Assembly: GCA_902587325.1 (NCBI GenBank)
Contig: CACIKV010000010.1
Location: forward strand, 1 to 61,787
Reading direction: 5' to 3'
Source: an uncultured Bacteroidota bacterium
GTDB taxonomy: Bacteria; Bacteroidota; Bacteroidia; Flavobacteriales; Flavobacteriaceae
Length of the DNA stretch: 61,787 nt
Shown: piece after piece, positions 18,050 through 26,527 of the stretch
Layout: each line of letters starts with the position of its first letter
Position numbering within the stretch: the first letter of the stretch is position 1
Program-made: the position numbers and the translations under genes
Notes under the pieces: model-generated
What the model saw: only the letters and a program-made list of their open reading frames with translations
Told to the model about the DNA's origin: nothing
Database searches by the model: none

Positions 18050-19177
18050 TTATTTTATTTCTACTAATTCGTGAAATGTATCATGATCTTCCTCATCATA
18101 ATGTTCATTAATCCAAAATAAGGTTATTAAGTCATTATTACCAATGTTTTTTATATTATGAGTTGACCATACTGGAATATCAATGTATGATGGTCTACTA
18201 TCATCAATTAAGAATTTTTTTATTTTTTTTTCGTTAACTCTCCTAATTTTTATTTCGGCTTTACCGCTAATAACAATAAATCTTTCAATTTTTCGTGTAT
18301 GAAAATGCTCTCCTCTAATAACACCACTCTTTGTAATGGAATATGAAAATTGACCTTTACTTTTTGATCTCACAACTTCGGAGAATGAACCTCTATCATC
18401 CTTATAAACATCAAAGGATCTTGGAAAAAAATTATCATCTAGATATGAAAAAAAAGTTATAAATAAATTTTTTTCAAAATCATTTGTTAGTTTAGGTATA
18501 ATACCATTATCAATATAATTTTTCTTAAACTTTTTCATTTTTTCTAATATTTTAGAAACTAGAATTAGTTTATCAAATTTTATGTCAATTTGGTTACTGA
18601 AAACACTTGTACTTAAATTAAGCCTCGTAATCTTGTCAAATTCAACCACTAGGTTTTGGACATAAACTAACTCCAGGCTGTTATCTTTAATTACTGAGGG
18701 ATTTATATTATTAATTAATTGATGAGCAAATGTTGATACGACAGAGTTATAATGAGGTTTACAATATGGTCCGAATACATTAGGTATTATTAAATTCGTA
18801 AAGTATTTTGAGTTATTTTCTGCCCATTTAGAAAATAATTCTTGAGATTTACGTTTAGATTTTCCATAAGAATTTTCTCTGGATTCCTGAGTAGATGAAG
18901 AAAATATTAGGTGTTTAATTTTTTCAGACTTTTCTAAGGCAATAATTAATTTTTTTGTTAAATCTACATTAGTATCAAAAATAACTTTACTATCATTATG
19001 TCTGTTCAAGCCAGCTAAGTGAATAATTACATCACACTCACTAACTTTTTCATGTAGTTTATGATTATTAAAATCATCCTTATGAATTTGAATATAATTA
19101 AGTTTACTGATTTTTGAAAAATAATTAACCAGGTGAGTTCCTATAAAACCATTCGATCCAGTAATCCCGACTAACAT
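18050..19177 (-). CDS. capF: CapF-type bifunctional SDR reductase with C-terminal cupin
   Basis: The 375-residue protein has an N-terminal SDR domain (GITGSNGFIGTHLV; catalytic YGKSK, Y104/K108). A C-terminal cupin (about 255-375) contains the metal-binding GEHFHTRK (H291, H293) and ends ...HELVEIK. In Staphylococcus CapF the cupin epimerises C3 of the CapE product and the SDR reduces C4. It shares one base with capE upstream and is one base from capG downstream, so capEFG forms the complete UDP-L-FucNAc set. The middle (about 190-250) is more divergent than the two domains. Confidence 0.87.
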   Translation of the reverse strand: MLVGITGSNGFIGTHLVNYFSKISKLNYIQIHKDDFNNHKLHEKVSECDVIIHLAGLNRHNDSKVIFDTNVDLTKKLIIALEKSEKIKHLIFSSSTQESRENSYGKSKRKSQELFSKWAENNSKYFTNLIIPNVFGPYCKPHYNSVVSTFAHQLINNINPSVIKDNSLELVYVQNLVVEFDKITRLNLSTSVFSNQIDIKFDKLILVSKILEKMKKFKKNYIDNGIIPKLTNDFEKNLFITFFSYLDDNFFPRSFDVYKDDRGSFSEVVRSKSKGQFSYSITKSGVIRGEHFHTRKIERFIVISGKAEIKIRRVNEKKIKKFLIDDSRPSYIDIPVWSTHNIKNIGNNDLITLFWINEHYDEEDHDTFHELVEIK

Positions 19178-20184
19178 TAATTAATATCTTGTTTAATAAA
19201 ATCTAACTTTAATAATAAATTCTTCATTTGCTTAACATCTAATCTTTCGGTATTGTGAGAGTGATACTCGTCAGAGACAGATTTATTAATATTGCCCTCA
19301 TCAAAAAATTTATTATAATTTAAATCTCTATTATCAGAGGGAATTCTATAAAAATTTGTAAGATCCTCTGCTTTGGCCATTTCTTCTCTATTAACTAAAG
19401 TTTCATAAATTTTCTCACCATGCCTTGTTCCAATATATTTTATTTTTGATTTTGAAGAATAAAGTTCTATTAATGCTTGCGCTAAAACCTCAATTGTTGC
19501 AGCAGGAGCCTTGTGTACAAAAATGTCACCAGATTTACCATTTTCAAAAGCAAACATAACTAAATCCACAGCATCTTCAAGTGTCATCATGAATCTTGTC
19601 ATTTTTGGATCAGTAATTGTTATAGGTTTTTTATTTTTAATCGCATCTACAAATAATGGTATTACAGAACCTCTAGAACCCATTACATTTCCATATCTTG
19701 TTCCACAAAAAATAATTTTGGGATTGGTTAAATTTCTTGCTTTTGCAATCATAACTTTTTCTAACATAGCTTTGGTCATTCCCATTACATTTATTGGATA
19801 AACAGCTTTATCAGTACTAAGTACAATAACTTTAGAAACATTATTTTCTTCAGCTGCTGATAGGACATTATTTGTGCCATATATATTTGTTTTTACAGCT
19901 TCCATAGGGAAAAATTCACACGATGGTACTTGTTTTAAAGCTGCAGCATGAAAAATATAATCTACTCCTTTGGTTACCTTTTTAACACTTTCAAAATCTC
20001 TAACATCACCAATGTGAAACTTAACTTTATTAGACTTTATTTTTTTTCTTAAATCATCTTGTTTCTTCTCGTCTCTACTAAAAATCCTAATTTCATAGAG
20101 ATCTGACATTACAAACTTTTTAAGGACAGCATTACCAAAAGATCCTGTTCCTCCAGTAATTAAAAGGGTTTTATTTTTAAACAT
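19177..20184 (-). CDS. capE: CapE/FnlA-type UDP-GlcNAc 4,6-dehydratase (C5-inverting)
   Basis: The 335-residue SDR has GGTGSFGNAVL, FHAAALKQVPSCE, STDKAVYPINVMGMTK (MxxxK active site) and RYGNVMGSRGSVIPLF. The closing region with HSHNTERLDV and KNLLLKL is typical of CapE/FnlA. It converts UDP-GlcNAc to UDP-2-acetamido-2,6-dideoxy-beta-L-arabino-hexos-4-ulose, the first step of UDP-L-FucNAc synthesis. The same 4-keto sugar is the substrate of PseC, so this enzyme could also serve the pseudaminic acid genes at 41418-45329, which lack a pseB. It is adjacent to capF (one-base overlap) and follows a glycosyltransferase gene. Confidence 0.92.
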   Translation of the reverse strand: MFKNKTLLITGGTGSFGNAVLKKFVMSDLYEIRIFSRDEKKQDDLRKKIKSNKVKFHIGDVRDFESVKKVTKGVDYIFHAAALKQVPSCEFFPMEAVKTNIYGTNNVLSAAEENNVSKVIVLSTDKAVYPINVMGMTKAMLEKVMIAKARNLTNPKIIFCGTRYGNVMGSRGSVIPLFVDAIKNKKPITITDPKMTRFMMTLEDAVDLVMFAFENGKSGDIFVHKAPAATIEVLAQALIELYSSKSKIKYIGTRHGEKIYETLVNREEMAKAEDLTNFYRIPSDNRDLNYNKFFDEGNINKSVSDEYHSHNTERLDVKQMKNLLLKLDFIKQDIN

Positions 20185-21306
20185 TTAATCTTTATTTATT
20201 TGTTTAGCGCATATTTCCAAATATTTAATGGCTCTTTGACGTGAACTAGGAAATGTTTTTAAACGTTTTTTTCCCAATTCTACTAAAGAATTATATCTGT
20301 TAGCATCGGAATATAAATTTATAATTTTTTTAGATATATCATTTGGGTCCAAGGGATTAAAATATTCGGCTGAAGATTTACACAAATCTCTTGAAAATGG
20401 TAAATCCGAAGTAAGAATTGGCTTATTCATTTTCATTGCCTCAAGATATGAAGCAGAAAAGGTTTCAAGTAAAGTAGGAAGAAATACCACATCACAATAG
20501 AAATATAGTTTAGGGCAATTCTCTATTTTTTGAGGACCTAGATTAATAATCCTACTACTTTTTTTAAATTTTTTTAAAAAAACACTTTGCTCAATTGTGA
20601 GATAAAACTTAATATCATATTCTTTAGGAATAACCTTTACTAAATTATTAATAATATCCAAATTCTTATGATTATAATAAGACGATATAGTTATTAACTT
20701 AAATGAGTTGTTTTTAAATATTGAAGGTGTTTTTAATTGATAAATTTTTTTATTAAAAACTGAATTATACGTATTTGACACTACACTGATTTTATGGGAA
20801 CTAAGGTTTAAATACTTACTAAACCTGTTTTTAGCATCTTCTGTTTCTAAAATAAAATGTGATGATTCTTTTTTTAGCCTATATATTTTGTATTTATTAA
20901 ATAATTTTCTTTTAGCTCTGGATAAAAAATTTAATCTTGAATAAACAATAGAATCTGGGTTGTAAACCCAGCCATCGGCAAAACCGCATATATGTTTTGA
21001 TTTTGGAATCCAATATGACGGTCCAAATAAAGTAAAAACTATATCTGGGTTAAAATCACTTTCAATTCTATTCAGCTCATTCAAAATTCTAATACGACTT
21101 AAGACTTTAACTGGAGAGGAATTAATAGTTGAAAATGTAAAATTTTCAGTAAAGGAACTTTTATCAAAATTTTTTAAAATGGATTTATTAGTACAAATTA
21201 AATATTTATTTGAAGAGCTAATTTTTTTTAGTTCAAAAAGGAAACTATGCGCTACCTGAATAGATCCGCCCATAACTAAATTTGATATATTGATAAATAA
21301 TTTCAT
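20185..21306 (-). CDS. Family 4-like glycosyltransferase
   Basis: The 373-residue GT-B protein has an N-terminal acceptor domain starting LFINISNLVMGGSIQVAHSF. Its C-terminal donor domain holds KLITISSYYNHKNLDII and the E-x7-E site in LLETFSASYLEAM. The end PILTSDLPFSRDLC to SSAEYFNPLDP is typical of the GT1/GT4 superfamily. It abuts capE. It probably adds a sugar to the lipid-linked repeat unit in the cytoplasm; donor and linkage cannot be read from the sequence. Confidence 0.83.
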   Translation of the reverse strand: MKLFINISNLVMGGSIQVAHSFLFELKKISSSNKYLICTNKSILKNFDKSSFTENFTFSTINSSPVKVLSRIRILNELNRIESDFNPDIVFTLFGPSYWIPKSKHICGFADGWVYNPDSIVYSRLNFLSRAKRKLFNKYKIYRLKKESSHFILETEDAKNRFSKYLNLSSHKISVVSNTYNSVFNKKIYQLKTPSIFKNNSFKLITISSYYNHKNLDIINNLVKVIPKEYDIKFYLTIEQSVFLKKFKKSSRIINLGPQKIENCPKLYFYCDVVFLPTLLETFSASYLEAMKMNKPILTSDLPFSRDLCKSSAEYFNPLDPNDISKKIINLYSDANRYNSLVELGKKRLKTFPSSRQRAIKYLEICAKQINKD

Positions 21307-21323
21307 ATTATAAATAGTAAAAA

Positions 21324-22211
21324 TTATTTATCATAATTATCCACATAAATAAATGAATTTAAATTGAAAACATTTGAGAAATATCCTAAAAATTTAATTT
21401 TATAAATTAAAAAAAATTGTATAACATTATTAATTAGTATAAAAATTAAATTCTCTTTAAAAAATCTAATTTCATACTTATCATTTGGATCTAGTTGTTT
21501 TTTTATCCCTCTCAACTTGAATAATTTCTGTTTTCTATATTTATCATCTATTCCAGATTTAGAAACAGAACCTGCATGAAATCTATAATAGATTAAAAAC
21601 TTTTTAATTAAAACAAAATTTCCTAAATCAAATATTCTTAAGTATAGATCATAATCTTCAACTGCAATCAAATTTTTATTTTCAGAAAATCCACCAACTT
21701 TTTTTAATACTTCAGATTTGATGAGTGTCGAGGATAAAACTATTGGATTATAAATTAATAAAGATTTATAATCTAACTTGATTCTATTATATAAAAATCC
21801 GTAATTCTTTGAAAAAAAATTTGTGTCAGCACCAAAGTTTAAGGCTAAACTTGAAACTAAAATTGTATCAAAACTTTGAAAAACTTTAATTTGATCAAAT
21901 AATTTATTTTTATCCCAATAATCATCGTCATCACAAAATGCTATATATTTTCCTCTAGACTTTTTGATACCAAAATTTCGGTTAACTGCGATTATTCCAT
22001 TATTATTATTCTGAAATGATTTGATTCTAGAATCATTAAAAGAATTGATGAAATTTATAAAATCGTAATTTGAAAAATTATCAATAATCAGAAGTTCAAA
22101 TTGAGAAAAGGTTTGGTTTAAAATAGACTCAATAGTAGTTTTTAACATATCTTTCCTATTGAACGTTGTCACAATTACAGAAACAACAGGAAAATTATTT
22201 TTTTCAATCAT
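21324..22211 (-). CDS. Family 2 glycosyltransferase
   Basis: The 295-residue GT-A protein begins VSVIVTTFNRKDMLKTTIESIL. It has the nucleotide-binding ELLIIDN and the metal-binding acidic motif FCDDDDYWDKNKL (about residues 93-105). VEDYDLYLRIFDLG then marks the acceptor-side motif. The C-terminal 40 residues are hydrophobic. It shares one base with the SDR gene upstream. It likely transfers one of the sugars made by the adjacent CDP-, UDP-xylose or FucNAc modules. Confidence 0.87.
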   Translation of the reverse strand: MIEKNNFPVVSVIVTTFNRKDMLKTTIESILNQTFSQFELLIIDNFSNYDFINFINSFNDSRIKSFQNNNNGIIAVNRNFGIKKSRGKYIAFCDDDDYWDKNKLFDQIKVFQSFDTILVSSLALNFGADTNFFSKNYGFLYNRIKLDYKSLLIYNPIVLSSTLIKSEVLKKVGGFSENKNLIAVEDYDLYLRIFDLGNFVLIKKFLIYYRFHAGSVSKSGIDDKYRKQKLFKLRGIKKQLDPNDKYEIRFFKENLIFILINNVIQFFLIYKIKFLGYFSNVFNLNSFIYVDNYDK

Positions 22212-23173
22212 TAATTTTTTTCAAAATAATTAAATATTTCATTGATTCCATCATCAATACTTAAATCAGGCTTGAAACCTAAATTTCTGATTTTTTTGTT
22301 GGAAATTTTATATTTTTTTAATTGCTTATTTTTTCTATGTGAAGTATGATTTTCTCCTAATTCAATATTGATGGAACTTGAATATCTTTTTTTATAAGTA
22401 TTTTTAATTACTTGAGCAATTTCCAATATTGACAAAACATTTTCAGATGAAATATTATAAGTGTTACTTTTAGATTTTTGAAGATTGTTATCTAATAAAA
22501 ATTCTAAAGATTTTAAAATGTCATTGTAGTGAATAAAATCTCTTAAGGGTGTACCATCAGATTTTAAAACAATTTTTTTGTTGTAATAAGCTTCCTTACA
22601 TAACTCATTAATCACCAACCACCAACAATCACAATCTTTAAAAACAGGACTTCCATAACTATTTGATAATCTCACATTAAGACAATTAATCGAAGAGATT
22701 TGATTATAATAATTAATTATATTTTCTGCCATCAAATGAGTTAATGCATATTGATTTTGAGGTTGAGGTTCGGTATCTTCATCGATTATTTTAAAATCTA
22801 GATTACCGTATATCTGGACAGTTGAAAAGTATATAAATTTTCTTACAGAGTTTTTATTCTCAAAACTGTTAAGTAATTCCCAAACTGGAAGAACATTAAT
22901 TGAATTAACTAATGATGGATTTTTCTTTGAATCATGATGATTTAAAGAAACGAGATAAATAACAGAATCATATAATTCGGATGTTAGTTCGTCAATAATA
23001 GAACTAGATCTAATATCACCAACTATTACTTTTTTCATAGATGAGCACCATTCTTTATCGTTAGGCAAATGTGGAAAACATAATGCAGTTATATTTTTTC
23101 CTTTTTTTGCTAATTGATAAGAAATTCTAGAACCTAGATAGCCGGATGCACCAACAATTAAAATATTATTCAT
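22211..23173 (-). CDS. NAD-dependent epimerase/dehydratase with YxxxH in the active site
   Basis: The 320-residue extended SDR has the NAD motif GASGYLGSRIS (8-18), the Ser region YFSTVQIYG and RLSNSYGSP. The position of the catalytic YxxxK reads Y142-A-L-T-H146. The exact swap of Lys for His, with intact flanks, fits a recognisable SDR subgroup more than random damage. It is the last of four genes of the CDP-sugar module (rfbF, rfbG, 3,5-epimerase-like, this). It would then be the 4-keto reductase or epimerase that finishes the CDP-6-deoxyhexose. That role is inference from position. Confidence 0.78.
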   Translation of the reverse strand: MNNILIVGASGYLGSRISYQLAKKGKNITALCFPHLPNDKEWCSSMKKVIVGDIRSSSIIDELTSELYDSVIYLVSLNHHDSKKNPSLVNSINVLPVWELLNSFENKNSVRKFIYFSTVQIYGNLDFKIIDEDTEPQPQNQYALTHLMAENIINYYNQISSINCLNVRLSNSYGSPVFKDCDCWWLVINELCKEAYYNKKIVLKSDGTPLRDFIHYNDILKSLEFLLDNNLQKSKSNTYNISSENVLSILEIAQVIKNTYKKRYSSSINIELGENHTSHRKNKQLKKYKISNKKIRNLGFKPDLSIDDGINEIFNYFEKN

Positions 23174-23622
23174 TAAGAACTCCAGTTGAATTTAAAAGCA
23201 TTCATATTATCTCTGACAATTTCATTTGGATCATGGTTAAGATTTGCCAAGTTAAGAAGAAGATTTATTTCTTTTCCAATTCCCTTAAAACATACCCAAA
23301 CATTAGGTGGAATAGTCAATCTTTGATAATTTTTTTTTGATAATGTAACATCTAAAAAATTTTTATATGATTTACTGTTTTCTCTTTCATCATATAAAAC
23401 AAACCGAATTTCACCAACAGGTACAATTAAATTTAAAGTCATTTTTAAATGCTTTTTCCAGGGTTTTACTTGATTATAATTTATTGTTGAAAAATATGCT
23501 TCATTGAAACCTGAATAACCAGAGTCTGAACTTTTCATCCCATGATAAATATTTCCTAAAGGATTCTCAATAATTTTAAGAGGAGAAAGAATAACTCCGT
23601 CAATTAAGTTTAATTTGTCCAC
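23173..23622 (-). CDS. dTDP-4-dehydrorhamnose 3,5-epimerase family cupin
   Basis: The 149-residue cupin shows KPWKKHLKMTLNLIVPVG (H58 in the metal or catalytic position), IRFVLYDER, NYQRLTIPPNVWVCF and the late NHDPNEIVR. These are features of RmlC-like proteins found beside CDP-glucose genes rather than of true RmlC. It overlaps rfbG by 13 bases and shares one base with the SDR. Acting on CDP-4-keto-6-deoxyglucose, it would epimerise C3 and/or C5. The product is therefore probably an epimerised, possibly L-configured, CDP-6-deoxyhexose. Stereochemistry cannot be read from sequence. Confidence 0.8.
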   Translation of the reverse strand: MDKLNLIDGVILSPLKIIENPLGNIYHGMKSSDSGYSGFNEAYFSTINYNQVKPWKKHLKMTLNLIVPVGEIRFVLYDERENSKSYKNFLDVTLSKKNYQRLTIPPNVWVCFKGIGKEINLLLNLANLNHDPNEIVRDNMNAFKFNWSS

Positions 23623-24710
23623 TTTAAATTTTTGGATTTTGCAATCTCTTGGTATTTGCTAATCTGTTCAAAAGTGTATTCAAGCATATCAATTTTTGAA
23701 TTATAATAATTATTATACCATTTTCCAGTAAACTCTATTAGTTTATCATATTCGAGAGTTGGTTGCCATTTCAAATAAAAATGTGCTTTATCAATATTTA
23801 ATTTTAACAAACCTGCCTCATGAAACTCAGAAGTTGAATCAGGAATAAAGTAAGGAGCATTTTTTAAATTCCAATGTAAACTTAAATCTTTTATCAAATC
23901 TTTAACAGATTTTGTATAATCAGATTTTGGACCAAAATTAAAGCTTTCTCCAGTTAATTTAATATTTGAATATAATTGTTCTGCACAAGTCAAATAGCCA
24001 CTAAGAGGCTCTAAAACATGTTGCCATGGTCTAGTTGCATCAGGACTTCTAATTTCAACACTTTCATTTTTTGCCCAAGCTTTAGAACAATCTGGAACTA
24101 TTCTATAATCTGCCCAATCTCCCCCTCCAATAACATTTCCTGCTCTTACAGAAATTATTCTCACATTAGATTTCGCTTTATCTTTAAAATAGGAATGATA
24201 ATATGATTTAAAAATTAATTCAGCTGCACCTTTTGAGCCACTGTATATATCTTTTCCTCCCAATGAATCAGATTCTTTGTAACCCCAGACCCATTCTACA
24301 TTATCATAACATTTATCACTAGTAATTATGAGAGTAGAACATTTATGATTGATTAATCTCAAAGCCTCTAAAACATTTGTAGTTCCAATTACATTCGATG
24401 TAATTGTTTCAAGTGGCTCCAAATATGAAGTGACAACGAGTGGTTGAGCAGCCATATGAAATAAAAAATCTGGTTTAACATCCCGAATTATTTTTTCTAC
24501 TTTATCATAATTTCTTATATCCTCATTAAAATGATTTATTTTGTCTGAAAGATTCAATATTTCAAACATTGAAGGGCTTGTTGGTACATTATTTGAAATT
24601 CCATAAACTTTTGCACCTAATTCTAAAAGCCAAGAAGTTAACCATGATCCTTTAAATCCTGTATTCCCAGTAATTAAAACTCTTTTATTTTTATATACGC
24701 TTTTGAACAT
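23610..24710 (-). CDS. rfbG: CDP-glucose 4,6-dehydratase
   Basis: The 366-residue SDR starts YKNKRVLITGNTGFKGSWL, the RfbG signature with its NAD motif. It has FHMAAQPLVVTSY, TSDKCYDN, GYKESDSLGG and the active-site YSGSKGAAELI. It then shows VRAGNVIGGGDWADYRIVPD and RPWQHVLEPLSGYL. It converts CDP-glucose to CDP-4-keto-6-deoxyglucose. It is 3 bases after rfbF and overlaps the cupin. There is no rfbH (3-dehydrase) near it, so the 3-hydroxyl is probably kept, unlike in the abequose, paratose and tyvelose pathways. Confidence 0.95.
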   Translation of the reverse strand: MFKSVYKNKRVLITGNTGFKGSWLTSWLLELGAKVYGISNNVPTSPSMFEILNLSDKINHFNEDIRNYDKVEKIIRDVKPDFLFHMAAQPLVVTSYLEPLETITSNVIGTTNVLEALRLINHKCSTLIITSDKCYDNVEWVWGYKESDSLGGKDIYSGSKGAAELIFKSYYHSYFKDKAKSNVRIISVRAGNVIGGGDWADYRIVPDCSKAWAKNESVEIRSPDATRPWQHVLEPLSGYLTCAEQLYSNIKLTGESFNFGPKSDYTKSVKDLIKDLSLHWNLKNAPYFIPDSTSEFHEAGLLKLNIDKAHFYLKWQPTLEYDKLIEFTGKWYNNYYNSKIDMLEYTFEQISKYQEIAKSKNLKWTN

Positions 24711-24713
24711 TAT

Positions 24714-25490
24714 TTACCATATTATCCAAGGGGCTTTACCTTGCTTTGTTAATTTATCAAGAAAATCTCTTTCTCTAACATTATCCATACATTGCCAAAA
24801 ACCAGTATGTTTATATGCTTTTAGTTGTTTATTTTTAACGATTTCTTGAAGAGGACCAAATTCAAAATCACAATTCTCATTTTCTGTTAGATATTTCATT
24901 ATTTTTTTATTTAAAACAAAAAAACCTCCATTTATATAGCCTGTATGCATCTGTGATTTTTCATCAAAATTTTTAACATCATCATTATCTATGATCATCT
25001 CTCCAAATCTCGAAGGTGGTCTAACTGCACTAACTGTAGCTAATTTACCATGCTCATTATGAAATTTAACAAGTTTCTCTAAGTCTATATTACTAACACC
25101 ATCACCATATGTAAGATGAAAATTATTAGACTTTAAATATTTCTCTATTCTTTTTATTCTTCCACCTTTAAGAGTTTCTAATCCAGTATCAATAAATGTT
25201 ATTTCCCAATTACTTTCATTTCCTGAGTTATGAAAAATCGGAGGAGTTTCAGGTGATAAATTTAAAGTAAAATCAGTATTAGTTGTTTTGTAGTTGTAGA
25301 AATACTCTTTTATGTAATCTTGTTTGTAGCCTAAAGCCAAAATAAAACGATTAAATCCGAATGAACTGTAATACTTCATTATATGCCATAATATAGGTTT
25401 TGCTCCAATCTCGACCATAGGTTTTGGTCTCAGACTGGTTTCCTCACTTAATCTAGTACCTTTTCCACCACATAAAATAACTACATCCAT
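24714..25490 (-). CDS. rfbF: Glucose-1-phosphate cytidylyltransferase
   Basis: The 258-residue nucleotidyltransferase begins VVILCGGKGTRLSEETSLRP followed by KPMVEIGAKPILWHIMKYY, the RfbF signature. Other family features are the YGDGVSNID metal site and INGGFFVL. The C-terminus reads HTGFWQCMDNVRERDFLDKL. It makes CDP-glucose from CTP and glucose-1-phosphate. It opens the CDP-6-deoxyhexose module and is followed after 3 bases by rfbG. The length is standard. Confidence 0.96.
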   Translation of the reverse strand: MDVVILCGGKGTRLSEETSLRPKPMVEIGAKPILWHIMKYYSSFGFNRFILALGYKQDYIKEYFYNYKTTNTDFTLNLSPETPPIFHNSGNESNWEITFIDTGLETLKGGRIKRIEKYLKSNNFHLTYGDGVSNIDLEKLVKFHNEHGKLATVSAVRPPSRFGEMIIDNDDVKNFDEKSQMHTGYINGGFFVLNKKIMKYLTENENCDFEFGPLQEIVKNKQLKAYKHTGFWQCMDNVRERDFLDKLTKQGKAPWIIW

Positions 25491-25495
25491 ATTTT

Positions 25496-25558
25496 TTATT
25501 TAACTGTATATAAATTTAACAATCTTTCTAAATCATCTTTAGATTTTTTTTTTCAAAA
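25496..25558 (-). other. Possible lost C-terminal tail of the upstream decarboxylase (stops and homopolymers)
   Basis: After the uxs stop, the same frame passes a second stop and then reads KKKSKDDLERLLNLYTVK to a TAA at 25496-25498, only 5 bases before the rfbF start. Removing one A from AAAA just before the uxs stop and adding one A to the run of ten (25544-25553) would make one unbroken tail: QTFKPSNFEKK, then KSKDDLERLLNLYTVK. The rest of the locus is tightly packed, so a 68-base gap is odd. It could be an assembly error, a recent decay, or chance. Confidence 0.3.
25527..25553 (+). terminator. Terminator-like hairpin plus T-run on the plus strand
   Basis: TCTAAA (25527-25532), loop TCATC, TTTAGA (25538-25543) is followed directly by ten T (25544-25553). 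This has the form of an intrinsic terminator for plus-strand transcription, although all neighbouring genes are on the minus strand. The stem is short and AT-rich, so it is weak at best. It overlaps the possible decayed coding tail. Confidence 0.3.
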
Positions 25559-26527
25559 TTAGAAGGTTTTAAATGTTTGCATTAATTGTTCTCTTGAGAA
25601 GGTTAAAAAATACTCATATGTTTTTTTTAAACCATCAAATCTTGATATTTTAGGTTTCCAACCAAGAGTTTTATTAGCCAATGTAATGTCTGGTTTTCGT
25701 CTTTTTGGATCATCTTTGGGTAGCTTAAAAAATTTAATTTTTGAAGATGAATTAGTGAGTTTAATTATTTCCTTTGCAAAATCTTTTAAAGATATCTCAT
25801 CAGGATTTCCCAAATTTACAGGCAAATTATAATCACTATTTAATAATTTATCAATTCCTAAAATAAGATCATCAACATAACAAAAGGATCTTGTCTGATT
25901 TCCATCTCCAAACACTGTTAAATCTCTATTTGTTAAGGCTTGACTAAAAAAAGTTGATAATGCTCTACCATCATTTATTCGCATTCTAGGGCCATAAGTA
26001 TTAAATATTCTAACAATTCTTGTTTTTAATTTAAATTTTTGATTATAAGCTGTAGTTATTGCTTCCATATATCTTTTACCCTCATCATAAGCGCTCCTTT
26101 TACCAATAGGATTAACATTTCCCCAATAATCCTCTGTTTGTGGATGAATCAAAGGATCACCATAAACCTCACTGGTTGATGCAACTAATATTGTTGCTCC
26201 TTTATCTAAAGCCAATTCTAAACAATTTTGTGAGCCTTTAGAACCAACCTCTAAAGTTTTAATTGGTATTTTTAAATGATCAATTGGACTTGCGGGGGAT
26301 GCAAAATTTAAAATATAATTAATATCATCTTTGACTCTTATATTGTTTGTGATGTCATGATTAATGAATTCAAAATTGGTTTCTGACTTAAGACTGTTTA
26401 AATTATTAATATCACCAGTTAATAAATTATCTAAACCAAATACCTTAAAGCCCTTGTTAATATAATATTCGCACAAGTGAGATCCAAGAAATCCAGCAGC
26501 ACCTGTAATTAAAATTGTTTTATTCAT
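25559..26527 (-). CDS. uxs: UDP-glucuronate decarboxylase (UDP-xylose synthase)
   Basis: The 322-residue SDR has GAAGFLGSHLCEYY and NFASPASP. The catalytic set is TSEVYGDP (T118-S119-E120) with SAYDEGKRYME (Y147, K151). It also shows RIFNTYGPRMRINDGR and GDGNQTRSFCYVDDL, all hallmarks of UXS. It decarboxylates UDP-glucuronate to UDP-xylose. It overlaps ugd by 4 bases; together they make UDP-xylose from UDP-glucose. The last residues after YEYF may be disturbed by homopolymer frameshifts (see 25496-25558). The first 310 residues are complete, so activity is not in doubt from sequence. Confidence 0.93.
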   Translation of the reverse strand: MNKTILITGAAGFLGSHLCEYYINKGFKVFGLDNLLTGDINNLNSLKSETNFEFINHDITNNIRVKDDINYILNFASPASPIDHLKIPIKTLEVGSKGSQNCLELALDKGATILVASTSEVYGDPLIHPQTEDYWGNVNPIGKRSAYDEGKRYMEAITTAYNQKFKLKTRIVRIFNTYGPRMRINDGRALSTFFSQALTNRDLTVFGDGNQTRSFCYVDDLILGIDKLLNSDYNLPVNLGNPDEISLKDFAKEIIKLTNSSSKIKFFKLPKDDPKRRKPDITLANKTLGWKPKISRFDGLKKTYEYFLTFSREQLMQTFKTF

